Assembly: GCF_007745175.1 (NCBI RefSeq)
Contig: NZ_CP036271.1
Location: forward strand, 1,818,154 to 1,882,153
From: Caulifigura coniformis
GTDB lineage: Bacteria > Planctomycetota > Planctomycetia > Planctomycetales > Planctomycetaceae
Direction of reading: 5' to 3'
DNA length: 64,000 bases
Of the stretch, positions 42,667-59,578 are shown piece by piece. The notes beneath the pieces are model-generated. The model ran no database searches. It had not been told where the DNA came from and saw only the letters and a program-made list of their open reading frames with translations. The number at the start of each line of letters is the position of its first letter. Within the stretch, counting starts at the first letter, position 1. A program made the translations under genes and the position numbers.

Positions 42667-42822
42667 ATGGCTCGCGAATACGTCTGGCTGGAATGCACCG
42701 AAACCGGAATGCGGAACTACCGCGTCCCGAAGGAAACCCGCGGCACCGAGCGGCTTGAGCTCAAGAAGTATTGCCCCAAGCTCCGCAAGCACACGGTCCA
42801 CAAGGAATCGCGTAAGAAGTAG
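42667..42822 (+). CDS. rpmG: 50S ribosomal protein L33
   Basis: 51 aa, the usual L33 size. MAREYVWLECTETGMRNYRV, then RLELKKYCPKLRKHTVHKE, matches L33 with its conserved NY and basic C-terminus. Zinc-binding L33 has two CxxC pairs; here only C10 and C36 remain, so this is a partly or fully zinc-free form. GAGG nine bases before ATG. It sits in the standard place between tuf and tRNA-Trp/secE. The gene is short enough to be missed by length-filtered prediction. Confidence 0.93.
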   Translation: MAREYVWLECTETGMRNYRVPKETRGTERLELKKYCPKLRKHTVHKESRKK

Positions 42823-42893
42823 TTGGTAGTGGGTGGTTGGTAGTGGGTAGCCAAGGAGTTTTCCTACCCGCTATCCACTAGCAACGACCCACT
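42823..42893. repeat. AGTGGGT/ACCCACT palindromic spacer, rpmG to tRNA-Trp
   Basis: Left arm: TTGGTAGTGGGTGGTTGG and TAGTGGGTAG; right arm: CTACCCGCTATCCACTAG and ACGACCCACT. It starts right after the rpmG stop codon and ends eight bases before the tRNA. Confidence 0.65.
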
Positions 42894-42901
42894 TCCTCGT
42901 T

Positions 42902-42975
<74 letters not shown>

Positions 42976-42981
42976 CTTTAA

Positions 42982-43046
42982 AAGTGGGTAGTCGGTAGCT
43001 GGTCGTGGGTAGGCATCAGATTCCTACGCACGACCCACCACCAACG
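42982..43046. repeat. AGTGGGT/ACCCACT palindromic spacer, tRNA-Trp to secE
   Basis: Left arm AGTGGGTAGTCGG and GGTCGTGGGTAGG; right arm CCTACGCACGACCCACC and ACCAACGA. It starts eight bases after the tRNA and ends about 28 bases before the secE start. Confidence 0.6.
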
Positions 43047-43073
43047 ATCTGCTCGTCCATGAAGGGACCCCAA

Positions 43074-43526
43074 GTGGCAGCGGCAAATACGACATCGCTC
43101 CTCGGCGAAATGTTCTCCGGGGGGATCTACAAGCGCAACCAGGGTCGGCTCGTCCGTCAGGGAACGTTTTTCGGCATCGTCGCCATCGTGGCGGTGGGCT
43201 GCATCACCCTGGCCAATACCATCCTGGCCGATCAGGCAACTCCGATTCGCGTCGGCGGCTCCAGCGCCCTCGCAGTGCTCGGCGCCTGGTTCGCCTGGCG
43301 GGTCGTCAACTACCCGAAGTTCGCCGACTTCCTCATCGCCGTCGAAGGCGAAATGGACAAGATGTCGTGGCCCGACTGGGCCTACCTCTGGCGGGCTCTC
43401 GGCGTGGTCCTCACCATGCTGGTCCTGTTCACCGCCTACATGTTCGTCTGCGACGTGTTCTGGAACTGGCTCTTCGAGACAATCCGTTTCCTCGACATCT
43501 CGACGCCCACGACGCCGACCCCATAA
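43074..43526 (+). CDS. secE: Preprotein translocase subunit SecE
   Basis: 150 aa. Three membrane segments (about 30-50, 60-77, 105-128); the last one, preceded by VEGEMDKMSWPDWAYLWRA, is the essential conserved SecE region that clamps SecY. Most bacterial SecE proteins have one helix, so this is the three-helix type as in E. coli. GTG 43074 has AAGGGA six bases upstream; ATG 43059 is the alternative and has no SD. It lies between tRNA-Trp and nusG, the standard order. Confidence 0.93.
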   Translation: MAAANTTSLLGEMFSGGIYKRNQGRLVRQGTFFGIVAIVAVGCITLANTILADQATPIRVGGSSALAVLGAWFAWRVVNYPKFADFLIAVEGEMDKMSWPDWAYLWRALGVVLTMLVLFTAYMFVCDVFWNWLFETIRFLDISTPTTPTP

Positions 43527-43602
43527 CAACAGCCGCTGAGCCGCATCCCATCCGGGGATGTGAGTAGCCGGTGCAACAACCGACACGGAATTGAGTAGTA
43601 CG

Positions 43603-44508
43603 ATGGATGAGAACAAGGCGAACGCCGCTGAAGACGAAACGCCCGCAATGACCGGCGATGAATCCGCCGTCACTGCGGACTCGCCCGTCGAGAGCGCGCC
43701 TGTCGCCGAATCATCCGCCGACCAGGCCGACACCACTCCCGACATCCCCGCTGTCGAGGCGGAAGAGCCGGCGGCCGCGGAAGCCCCCGCCGCCGAACCC
43801 GCCCCGTTCCGGTCCTCCCGCCGCCGGCAGGACGAAGACGACGACGAAGTCTACATTCCACCGGTCAAGCCCGAGACGATGACCAAGTCGGAAGCCGGCA
43901 GCGGCCGCCCGGCGCTGCCGTCTCACATGAACGAGGACGACACGCCTCGCGACCCGGCCACGATCCCGCTCCACTGGTACGTGCTGAAGGTCCAGAGCAA
44001 CCGCGAGAAGTCCATCCGCGACAATCTCGTCCGCCGCATCAAGCGCGACGGGTACGGCGACTACTTCGGCGAGATCGTCATTCCTACCGAGAAGGTCGTC
44101 GAGACCAAGGGTGGAAAGCGGAAAATCCGGGAACAGAAGCTCTTCCCGGGCTACATGATGATCCAGTGCCGCCTCACCGACGAAACCTGGTTTCTCGTGC
44201 GTGACACCAGCGGCGTCGGCGACTTCACCGGCGCGGCCGGACGTCCGCTGCCGATGCAGGAACACGAAATCGCGCGGATGCTCGGGGCCGAGACCGTCTC
44301 CGGCGAAGAGGAAAAACCACATCGTCCGGTCGTGAAGTTCAGCGTCTCGGTCGGCGATGTCGTCAAAGTCAAGGAAGGCGCCTTCGAGAGCTTCGAAGGA
44401 ACTGTCGATTCGATGGACGAAACCACCGGCAAGGTGAAGGTCATCATCGAGATCTTCGGCCGGCCGACCGAGGTCGAACTCGAACACTGGCAGGTCGAAA
44501 AGAACTAG
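43603..44508 (+). CDS. nusG: Transcription termination/antitermination factor NusG with long N-terminal extension
   Basis: 301 aa against about 180 in E. coli. Residues 1-118 are acidic, Ala/Pro-rich and low-complexity, probably disordered. The NGN domain starts at [19 protein letters not shown] (about 123) and contains [30 protein letters not shown]; the KOW domain is [24 protein letters not shown] (about 246-270), then [24 protein letters not shown]. NusG links RNA polymerase to Rho or the ribosome. ATG 43603 is chosen over a TTG four codons earlier. Similar extensions exist in other planctomycete NusG proteins as far as I recall. Confidence 0.95.
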   Translation: MDENKANAAEDETPAMTGDESAVTADSPVESAPVAESSADQADTTPDIPAVEAEEPAAAEAPAAEPAPFRSSRRRQDEDDDEVYIPPVKPETMTKSEAGSGRPALPSHMNEDDTPRDPATIPLHWYVLKVQSNREKSIRDNLVRRIKRDGYGDYFGEIVIPTEKVVETKGGKRKIREQKLFPGYMMIQCRLTDETWFLVRDTSGVGDFTGAAGRPLPMQEHEIARMLGAETVSGEEEKPHRPVVKFSVSVGDVVKVKEGAFESFEGTVDSMDETTGKVKVIIEIFGRPTEVELEHWQVEKN

Positions 44509-44653
44509 TTGGTAGTGGGTTGTCGGGAGTGGGCAGGAATGAGTGGCCTGCCCAGCTGCTGTCGGCCCAAGTCCAGCGAAGCGTCACATTCCAGGACAGC
44601 GGAGCTTTTGCCCGCCAGCCCTACCAACTACCTACTATCCACTACCAACTACC
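44509..44653. repeat. AGTGGGT/ACCCACT palindromic spacer, nusG to rplK
   Basis: TTGGTAGTGGGTTGTCGGG right after the nusG stop can pair with CTACCAACTACC and ATCCACTACCAACTACC that end exactly at the rplK ATG. The right arm replaces any SD of rplK. Confidence 0.65.
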
Positions 44654-45079
44654 ATGGCCAAAGCAGTCACAGCCCAAGTCAAGATCCAGATCCCCGGCGG
44701 CCAGGCGACGCCTGCCCCCCCGGTCGGTACCGCACTCGGTCCGCACGGCGTGAACATCGGTAAGTTCGTGCAGGAGTTCAACGCCCGCACCGCCGACTTC
44801 AAGGGCATGACGGTTCCCGCCGTCGTCACGATCTATAACGATCGCTCGTTCGAATTCATCCTCAAGAGCCCGCCGGCGTCGGTGCTCCTGAAGGAAGCCG
44901 CCCAGGTCGCCAAGGGGGCCGCAAACCCCAAGGCCGACAAGGTCGGGACGGTCACGATGGCCCAGGTCGCCGAGATCGCGAAACGCAAGTTCGCCGACCT
45001 CAACGCCCCGAACATCGAAGCCGCCTCGAAGGTCATCGCCGGAACCGCCCGCAGCATGGGCATCACCGTCGTCAACTGA
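44654..45079 (+). CDS. rplK: 50S ribosomal protein L11
   Basis: 141 aa, the normal length. Starts [30 protein letters not shown], with the N-terminal domain that contacts release factors and EF-G, and the C-terminal rRNA-binding domain ([19 protein letters not shown], ending [10 protein letters not shown]). No SD precedes the ATG because the bases before it are the A/C-rich arm of a palindromic spacer. First gene of the rplKAJL-rpoBC block. Confidence 0.97.
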   Translation: MAKAVTAQVKIQIPGGQATPAPPVGTALGPHGVNIGKFVQEFNARTADFKGMTVPAVVTIYNDRSFEFILKSPPASVLLKEAAQVAKGAANPKADKVGTVTMAQVAEIAKRKFADLNAPNIEAASKVIAGTARSMGITVVN

Positions 45080-45451
45080 CCGGCGAAACGCCGGTGAAAC
45101 ACCGGCATTCACTCGCGGAAACCTGCCCGGCCCGTCCGGACAGCGGGACAGGGAGCACTTCCCCAATCCCCCCAGATAAATTCCCCGTGTCGTTCGATTG
45201 ACGGCCCGGACGTTGCTCGTCAGAATGCTCCGCTTCTCATTTCGCGGCGGCCAGCTTACCTCGGCCCCGACCGCGAGTGGCTGTCGGGAACAAGCCTGCC
45301 ATCGCAATCGGCGGGGTGCTCTGACGCACTGAGACTTTGAGGAAGACACCAGGCACTGGTGTCGGCGGATCGTTTGGTCCCCGCGCAAGTTCACGAACTG
45401 TCGGTCAAACAGACCGCATCGCGTCCCCGCGGCAGATGGAAATGTGTTGTT
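45080..45451 (+). other. rplK-rplA spacer with hairpins and promoter
   Basis: Unusually long (about 370 bases) for adjacent L11 and L1 genes. It has CCGGCG-AAA-CGCCGG (45080-45094) directly after the rplK stop, a promoter (45198-45226) and a perfect hairpin GACACCAG-GCA-CTGGTGTC (45345-45363) about 90 bases before rplA. Any of these could carry L1 autoregulation. Confidence 0.5.
45198..45226 (+). promoter_or_regulatory. rplA: Internal promoter before rplA
   Basis: TTGACG (45198-45203, five of six) and CAGAAT (45221-45226, four of six) with a 17-base spacer. The transcript would start near 45233 and have a leader of about 220 bases. Confidence 0.55.
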
Positions 45452-46159
45452 ATGGCGAAAGTGTCGAAGCGTCAACAGGCGATGCAGAAACTCACGGCCG
45501 ATCTCGGCTCCGTGGATCTCTCGAAGGCCGTTGAAATTCTCAAGAGCTTTGAATCGGTGTCCCCCAAGGGGAAGAAGCCGTTCAAGTTCGACCAGTCGAT
45601 CGACCTCTCGGTCCGGCTCGGTATCGATCCGAAGCATGCCGACCAGATCGTCCGCGGCTCGATCGTCTACCCGCACGGCATCGGCAAGTCGAAGCGAGTG
45701 CTGGTGTTCTGCCAGGGCCCCAACGTGGCCATCGCCCAGGCGGCCGGCGCCGAATTCGTCGGCGGCAAAGACCTCGCGGACAAGATCAAGGAAGGCTGGA
45801 CCGACTTCGACGTCGCGATCGCCACGCCCGACATGATGGGCGTCGTCGGCCCCCTCGGTAAGGTGCTCGGCCCCCGTGGCCTGATGCCCTCCCCCCGCGC
45901 CGGCACGGTCACCCAGGACGTCGCTGGAGCAGTCAAGGAATACCGGGCCGGTAAGGTCGAGTTCCGCTGCGATGACGCCGGAATCGTGCATGTCGTCGTT
46001 GGCAAGCTTTCCTTCGCGCCGCAGGCGATCGAAGAGAATGCCCAGGCCATGCTGACGCTGATCCGGAGCCTCAAGCCCAGTGCCTCCAAAGGCCAGTACA
46101 TCCGCAGCGTGACGATCTCCGGCACCATGACGCCCGGCATCCGCGTCAACGCCGCGTAA
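45452..46159 (+). CDS. rplA: 50S ribosomal protein L1
   Basis: 235 aa. [14 protein letters not shown] start, then [42 protein letters not shown], the [26 protein letters not shown] block and the closing [14 protein letters not shown]1 forms the ribosomal stalk near the E site and in many bacteria represses its own operon. ATG 45452 is the natural start; a GGAA lies about 10 bases upstream. Confidence 0.97.
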   Translation: MAKVSKRQQAMQKLTADLGSVDLSKAVEILKSFESVSPKGKKPFKFDQSIDLSVRLGIDPKHADQIVRGSIVYPHGIGKSKRVLVFCQGPNVAIAQAAGAEFVGGKDLADKIKEGWTDFDVAIATPDMMGVVGPLGKVLGPRGLMPSPRAGTVTQDVAGAVKEYRAGKVEFRCDDAGIVHVVVGKLSFAPQAIEENAQAMLTLIRSLKPSASKGQYIRSVTISGTMTPGIRVNAA

Positions 46160-46276
46160 TCCGCAACCATTGAGCCGGCCTGCCCGCGGGCCGTTTGCGA
46201 GCGCCGGCGACCTGAAGTCGCCCCTCCGCCCGCCTCCACAGCACAACCAACGGACTCCAGTCCCGGACGGTCTGAA

Positions 46277-46810
46277 ATGAGCAAAGTGATCAAAGGCATG
46301 ATGATGGACGAGATTTGCCGCTCTGTCGGCGAATGTCGCGACCTCCTCGTCATCGACATGTCCAAGCTCGACGGCGTGACAGACAACAAGTTCCGCCTTG
46401 AGATGCAGAAAAAGGGGATCAACCTCCTGCAGGTGAAGAACTCGCTCGCCAAGCGAGCCTTCGCCGACCGCGGCTTCACGGCCCTCGAAGGCGCCCTCGC
46501 CGGCCCGTCGACCCTGGTCTGGGGTGGCGAAGACATCGTCGCCCTGTCCAAGGAACTCGCGAAGTGGGCCAAGGACGTCAAGAAGCTTGAGGTCAAAGGC
46601 GGAAGCGCCGACGGCCAGGGCTTCGACGCCGCCGGATTCGAATCACTCTCGAAGAGCCCGGGCCGCGGCGAACTGCTGTCGATGATTTCGGGTCAGATTC
46701 TTGCTCCGGGAGCGAAGCTTTCCAGCCAGCTCCTCGGCATGGGCTCGAAGCTCGCCAGCCAGGTCAAGAAGATCGCGGACAAAGAAGGAGACGCCGCTCC
46801 CGCGGCGTAA
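46277..46810 (+). CDS. rplJ: 50S ribosomal protein L10
   Basis: 177 aa. Starts [13 protein letters not shown], includes [29 protein letters not shown] and [24 protein letters not shown], and ends with the helical L7/L12-anchoring tail. L10 holds L7/L12 dimers on the stalk and in E. coli binds its own leader; a similar site may exist in the 117-base gap after rplA, but I could not identify it. No SD; start supported by alignment. Confidence 0.96.
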   Translation: MSKVIKGMMMDEICRSVGECRDLLVIDMSKLDGVTDNKFRLEMQKKGINLLQVKNSLAKRAFADRGFTALEGALAGPSTLVWGGEDIVALSKELAKWAKDVKKLEVKGGSADGQGFDAAGFESLSKSPGRGELLSMISGQILAPGAKLSSQLLGMGSKLASQVKKIADKEGDAAPAA

Positions 46811-46948
46811 GTGTGCAGCTCCACTGCTGCTGATCCACATTTGAATTCATCAACTGGAAACACGTTTTCCGTGCCGGGGTGTGTAGCCCCGGGCGTTCCA
46901 AAGGGTGTGACAGGTCTCATCGCCTGCCGGTGGTACATCCGCCGGGAC

Positions 46949-46980
46949 GCCGGCGACTGACGTGCCGGTTTTTCGCCGGC
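46949..46980 (+). terminator. rplJ-rplL attenuator with mutually exclusive hairpins
   Basis: CCGGC (46950-46954) can pair with GCCGG (46964-46968), followed at once by five U (46969-46973): a terminator. The overlapping GCCGGCGA (46949-46956) is also the exact complement of TCGCCGGC (46973-46980), giving a longer alternative stem without U-tract. Both lie 26-57 bases before rplL. A further stem, CCGGGG (46874-46879) with CCCCGG (46887-46892), is upstream. Confidence 0.5.
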
Positions 46981-47005
46981 GGAAAGATTTGAAGGAGAGT
47001 TTGCA

Positions 47006-47398
<393 letters not shown>

Positions 47399-47409
47399 TT
47401 CGACAGTTG

Positions 47410-47466
47410 CAGTCGTGTGAGAGTCCAACGCGGCGACGGGGAGGGCATCGCTCTTTCCTCGTCGCC
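47410..47466 (+). repeat. CAGTCGTGTGAGA motif and hairpin after rplL
   Basis: CAGTCGTGTGAGAGTCC (47410-47426) recurs with one change at 59511-59527, in both cases 11-14 bases after a stop codon and followed by a GC hairpin, here GGCGACGGGGA (47432-47442) with TCCTCGTCGCC (47456-47466), one G-U pair. Confidence 0.55.
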
Positions 47467-48027
47467 GGTCGGCGTTTGTGCCGCGCCTGAGTCCAGGCCG
47501 ATGCAGACCGGCAACGCGCTCGCCGGGAATTTTGTTCGGGTCGTTTGCGATTGGCACGCGTCTCGCTATACTTTCGCGACCAATGCCTTGCGATTGCGCT
47601 GCGCTGATATTGTCGACAGGGGTGAGTGCTGGCCGCCGGGCGGATGGTCTGCACTCGCAATGGACTTGCTTGAAGGGGGGAGCCGGGTTGACCGGGACGT
47701 CATTCGGCGAACACTTCCGGAGCAACCCTGCTCCGACGGAATCGACATCGACAACAGTCGGCGTCTACGCGCACTGCGTAGAAGTCGGCTGTTCAGTTGT
47801 TTCTACACCCGTGGATTTCGCGACTGTTGATTCACGGCGTACGGATTCTTCACGGGGCCCACGGACGCGACGGACCCGCTCCGCCCCGAGGTCATTGGTT
47901 TTGAAAACAGTCGTTTCCCGGCGCCGCGCAACGCGCGTCGCCATTTGACTCGCAGGTCGCGGTCCCGTGCCCGGTTGACTGCCCCGCGCACGCTCATTGT
48001 TTAATTCACGCTCATTGAGAAGCACGC
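47467..48027 (+). other. Long rplL-rpoB spacer
   Basis: About 560 bases with no natural ORF. It contains a promoter (47545-47572). The remainder shows no recognisable element. An rplL-rpoB gap with attenuation and processing is usual in bacteria, but this one is longer than typical. Confidence 0.4.
47545..47572 (+). promoter_or_regulatory. rpoB: Promoter upstream of rpoBC
   Basis: TTGCGA (47545-47550) and TATACT (47567-47572) with a 16-base spacer; the -10 matches five of six. The rpoB leader would be about 450 bases. The box and spacing equal those of the tRNA-tuf promoter. Confidence 0.55.
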
Positions 48028-51738
<3,711 letters not shown>

Positions 51739-51824
51739 GTGGCGAGTTGAGAGTGAGAAGAGAAGCCGTCGCGGCTTAGCCCGGCGAGTCCCACGATCTA
51801 CAGACCACCCACTCGGAGATTGAC

Positions 51825-56156
<4,332 letters not shown>

Positions 56157-56181
56157 TCGCCGCGAACCGCTGACCAAAAAC

Positions 56182-56218
56182 AAAGGCCGCCGCATCAAAC
56201 AATGCGGCGGCCTTTTTT
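56182..56218 (+). terminator. Rho-independent terminator of the rpoBC operon
   Basis: A perfect 14-bp stem (56182-56195 with 56202-56215, loop CAAACA) followed by further U, making a run of six T. It is 25 bases after the rpoC stop codon. Confidence 0.9.
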
Positions 56219-56367
56219 AATCCAGAATCCCGCAGGCCACGCCCCGCGGGATCGGGCACGGCAAGCCGCCGCACTCCAGCAACCCCGCCACCAACTCGTC
56301 ACGCCTCCCATTCCGAGGACCGAGTCCCCCTTCCGTTCAAGTGACTCGCTCCGCAAAAGGCCCCCAA

Positions 56368-57165
56368 CTACGACCGCCCCTCCCCCAGCAATCCCTTGAT
56401 CCATGCGGACCACTCCTCCTGCAATTGCTGCACAGTGCCAGCCGCCCCCTCGCCGTACAGGTACAGCAGGACAACGCCTCGCGCCTCGCCCCCCCGCTGG
56501 TAGGTCCCGACGACGGCGATCCCCTCGGACGGCCGGTCGATCCTGAGCATCACGTGGCGAAACTTGTCGTCCTGCTGGACGAGTTCCACAACGCCCGCAA
56601 GCCGGGGAGATTCACGCCGTTCGCCGGAATTTGCGCCCGCGAGGTTCAGCGCCGTCGTCAGTTTCACCCACAGGTCCAGTTCCTCGCCGGTCCCGCCCGA
56701 ATCGACGCGCAACAGTGCGGCCGGCCGACCCGCGAAATGCTGCAGATACCGACGCAACACTTCAAAGAACACCGGCCAGCCCTTCTCAAATCCTTCCAGG
56801 TGGCTGTCCCAGTCGTCACTTGACGACGACAACGAGTGCTCCATCCGCATCAGGCACGTCCCGCCAGGACGGCGGATGATGGAGATTTCTGTGGCGACCG
56901 GCGGGGCCCCTTCCAGCCAGTCGCGTTCGACATAGCCGAATCTCAGCGGCGGCTCCCAGACGGTCACTTCGCCTTTCGACGCGCCATCCGCCCCGAAGTC
57001 GAACCGGATCTCGCCGCCGATCCCTCCGTCGATTTCGGTCCTGGTGAACCACGCGGTGTTTCCCTGGCCTGTCGCCATTGCGTTCCAGACGTCCTCCGGC
57101 GCGCCGGGAACGACGACTTCCATCTCAACCCACCGCTTTCCGGAACCATCATTCTTCAGTGGCAT
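56368..57165 (-). CDS. SRPBCC (AHSA1-like) domain protein
   Basis: 265 aa. Residues about 10-150 match START/SRPBCC ligand-binding folds: VEMEVVVPGAPEDVWNAMATGQGNTAWFT, a beta-rich middle with GEIRFDFGADGASKGEVTVWEPPLRFGYVE, and a helix HLEGFEKGWPVFFEVLRRYLQHF. An additional 100-residue C-terminal domain of unknown type follows (LAGVVELVQQDDKFRHVMLRID). Such proteins bind small hydrophobic ligands or act as chaperone cofactors; AHSA1 relatives are often regulated by ArsR proteins, but none is adjacent here. ATG start at 57165. Confidence 0.82.
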   Translation of the reverse strand: MPLKNDGSGKRWVEMEVVVPGAPEDVWNAMATGQGNTAWFTRTEIDGGIGGEIRFDFGADGASKGEVTVWEPPLRFGYVERDWLEGAPPVATEISIIRRPGGTCLMRMEHSLSSSSDDWDSHLEGFEKGWPVFFEVLRRYLQHFAGRPAALLRVDSGGTGEELDLWVKLTTALNLAGANSGERRESPRLAGVVELVQQDDKFRHVMLRIDRPSEGIAVVGTYQRGGEARGVVLLYLYGEGAAGTVQQLQEEWSAWIKGLLGEGRS

Positions 57166-57452
57166 GACTCACCTGAGTAATTCGAGATTCGCCCGTGCGT
57201 GACGCCGGCGCCACCACCAGGCTCGGAGAAACAAACCCGCCAACAGGGTTCCAGTCTGTCAGATCCCGCGCACGCCGCCGAGGCCCCATTCGCTCAATCC
57301 GTCTCAACACACCTGGGGGCCGTCCGTTCGCACTCGCTGGGCGACTGAATCCCCGCCTCGCGTGCATGCCCGCCGCGCACGCCTTACCATCACTGGTCGA
57401 CGCATCCTGCGCGCAACGTCTCGTCCTCAGAATTCCGTTTACGCTCCGTCCG
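57166..57452. other. Divergent intergenic region upstream of sucC
   Basis: About 290 bases. No gene, clear promoter or SD for sucC could be recognised. An open frame across it continues into sucC but is not protein-like. Confidence 0.35.
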
Positions 57453-58640
57453 ATGAAAATTCACGAGTACCAGGGAAAGCAACTGTTCTCCGCGTCCGGA
57501 GTTCCGGTCCCGAAAGGGATCGTCGCCAAGACTCCCCAGGAAGCGGCTGATGCCTTCACGAAGCTCCAGGGAGCCGTGGCCGTCGTGAAGTCGCAGGTGC
57601 ATGCCGGCGGACGCGGCAAGGGAACGTTCAAGGAACATCCCGAGCAGCGCGGCGTCGTGCTGGTGAAATCGGCCGATGACGCCCGCAACAATGCCGAGCG
57701 CATGCTCGGCTCGACCCTCGTCACCAAGCAGACCGGCGACGTTGGCCAGAAGGTCCAGACGCTCTACGTCGAGCAGGGGCTCGACATCAAGAAGGAGCTG
57801 TACCTCGCCGTCGTCGTCGACCGTGAAGTCGGCCTGCCGGTCGTCATCTTCTCGTCCGAAGGCGGCATGGATATCGAGGAAGTCGCCGAGTCGCATCCCG
57901 AAAAGATCGCCCGCGAGCACTTCGATCCCGGCATGGGCCTGCTGCCGTTCCAGGCGCGGAAGCTCGCCGCCGCCATCGGCCTCGATGCCGCCGGCGCCAA
58001 GGCAGCCGAGTCGTTCCTGCCGAAGATCGCGAAGTTCTTCGTCGACCACGACTGCAGCATGGCCGAGATCAATCCGCTCGTGCTGACCGGCGAAAACAAG
58101 ATGCTGGCGCTCGATGCCAAGGTCACCTTCGACGACAACGCCCTCTTCCGCCATAAGGATTTCGACGCACTCCGCGACCTCCTCGAAGAAGATCCTTCGG
58201 AAGTGCGGGCACAGGCAGCCGGCCTCAGCTACGTGAAGCTCGAAGGAAACATCGGCTGCCTCGTGAACGGCGCCGGCCTCGCCATGAGCACGATGGACCT
58301 CATCAAGCTGCACGGCGGCGAACCGGCCAACTTCCTCGACGTCGGCGGCGGCGCCAATGTCGAGCAGGTGACGGAAGCCTTCCGCATCCTGCTGGCTGAT
58401 CCGAACGTGAAGGCTGTGCTCGTCAATATCTTTGGCGGCATCATGAAGTGCGACACGATCGTGACCGCGCTGCTCACCGCCTACGACACCGTCGGCATCA
58501 CGGTCCCCCTCGTCGTCCGCCTGGAAGGGACGAACGTCGAACTCGCCCGCAAGATGCTCGCCGAGAGCGGCAAGAAGATCACTTCCGCGACCGACCTCAC
58601 CGACGCGGCGAAGAAGGTCGTGGCGACTCTGGGCGCGTGA
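57453..58640 (+). CDS. sucC: Succinyl-CoA ligase (ADP-forming) subunit beta
   Basis: 395 aa. ATP-grasp start [22 protein letters not shown], the nucleotide-binding [15 protein letters not shown], metal-binding [27 protein letters not shown], and the C-terminal CoA ligase domain [34 protein letters not shown] and [11 protein letters not shown]. It performs substrate-level phosphorylation in the citric acid cycle together with the alpha subunit. The usual sucD partner is not downstream: the next gene is a secreted protein. It must be encoded elsewhere. ATG 57453 follows no SD. Confidence 0.96.
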   Translation: MKIHEYQGKQLFSASGVPVPKGIVAKTPQEAADAFTKLQGAVAVVKSQVHAGGRGKGTFKEHPEQRGVVLVKSADDARNNAERMLGSTLVTKQTGDVGQKVQTLYVEQGLDIKKELYLAVVVDREVGLPVVIFSSEGGMDIEEVAESHPEKIAREHFDPGMGLLPFQARKLAAAIGLDAAGAKAAESFLPKIAKFFVDHDCSMAEINPLVLTGENKMLALDAKVTFDDNALFRHKDFDALRDLLEEDPSEVRAQAAGLSYVKLEGNIGCLVNGAGLAMSTMDLIKLHGGEPANFLDVGGGANVEQVTEAFRILLADPNVKAVLVNIFGGIMKCDTIVTALLTAYDTVGITVPLVVRLEGTNVELARKMLAESGKKITSATDLTDAAKKVVATLGA

Positions 58641-58656
58641 AGTAATTCGGCGAGCG

Positions 58657-58672
58657 GGGGGCGTCAGCCCCC
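58657..58672 (+). terminator. GC hairpin after sucC
   Basis: GGGGGC (58657-58662) and GCCCCC (58667-58672) with a GTCA loop, 16 bases after the stop codon; no U-run. Confidence 0.45.
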
Positions 58673-58716
58673 TGTGGGGCCGAGCAACGTCAGAGCATCA
58701 GATCAGAAGGGCTGAC

Positions 58717-59496
58717 ATGAAGATCTGGTTGGCAGCCATTCTTTGGGCCTTGTTCACCATTCAGCGATGCGGTGCTGCTGATTGGACGCCCCCGGATGAT
58801 CCTGAGCCACAGAAGATTCTGGACGAGGCTCAGATTGACGCGCAGGCAGGGCGGTTCGAAACCGCACTCGCCAAGCATATCTGGTATCACCGCAACGCGC
58901 TCAAGTACGACTCGGCCCAGGGTGGAGTGCGATTGTCATTCGCCCTCTCGAGCTGGAAGCAGCTTGCGGACCAGTTCCCGCCGGCATTGGACGACTTGAA
59001 AGCGGAGAGAGACGCGACGAAGGAACGAGTTCTGGAGGGGAAGAACTTTCCGCATTGCTTCGGCGACCTTGCTGGCATCAACCGAGTCCTCGGAGAGGAA
59101 AAGCAAACCGCTGAAACATTCGTGGTCCTCGATCGCGACAGGCCGGCACAAGCCATCCTCGCCTATCTGTGGGCCGAGGACGCACTGCTTCAGGAGAAGC
59201 AGTACGACCTGTGTGGCAAGTATTGCGATCCCGATCAGGCGTATCGTCAAGCGTTGCGGAACTACAAGGACAGCAAACGGCACGTCCTCAGGACCCCGGA
59301 GTCCCTGAGACTGCTCCAATCCAGCGAAGCGCGTTTCACCCGGCGAGCCGCGACGATCGTGGCCCTGATGGTCATCACCAAACGCCATAAGGAGGCGGAA
59401 TTGATCGCTGACAAGGCGAAGGACGCCATCGATTGGGAACCTCACCGAAAGGCGATCGATGACGCGCTCGCTGGTCAGATGCCGAAGCCCCAGTGA
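58717..59496 (+). CDS. Secreted helical protein, unknown
   Basis: 259 aa. Signal peptide (IWLAAILWALFTIQRCGAAD), then helical TPR-like repeats: ILDEAQIDAQAGRFETALAKHIWYHRNAL, QAILAYLWAEDALLQEKQYDLCGKY and RHKEAELIADKAKDAI. It is probably a periplasmic protein-interaction module. Its SD is AAGGG, seven bases before ATG 58717. It is followed by a 3' UTR motif shared with rplL. No function is known for this type. Confidence 0.68.
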   Translation: MKIWLAAILWALFTIQRCGAADWTPPDDPEPQKILDEAQIDAQAGRFETALAKHIWYHRNALKYDSAQGGVRLSFALSSWKQLADQFPPALDDLKAERDATKERVLEGKNFPHCFGDLAGINRVLGEEKQTAETFVVLDRDRPAQAILAYLWAEDALLQEKQYDLCGKYCDPDQAYRQALRNYKDSKRHVLRTPESLRLLQSSEARFTRRAATIVALMVITKRHKEAELIADKAKDAIDWEPHRKAIDDALAGQMPKPQ

Positions 59497-59510
59497 ACAT
59501 TGCGGAATTT

Positions 59511-59552
59511 CAGTCGTGTGAGAATCCGCCGTCCGCAAGTCTTGCGGGCGGC
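59511..59552 (+). repeat. CAGTCGTGTGAGA motif and hairpin, second copy
   Basis: CAGTCGTGTGAGAATCC (59511-59527) equals the motif after rplL at 16 of 17 positions. It directly joins GCCGTCCGC (59528-59536) and GCGGGCGGC (59544-59552), a 9-bp stem with one G-U pair and loop AAGTCTT. Confidence 0.6.
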
Positions 59553-59578
59553 GCACGCCGAGCTTCAGGCCCTACTCA

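Noticed and set aside
47417-47830. 137-aa frame after rplL
   Set aside because: It covers the 3' UTR hairpin and the rpoB promoter and its translation resembles no protein.
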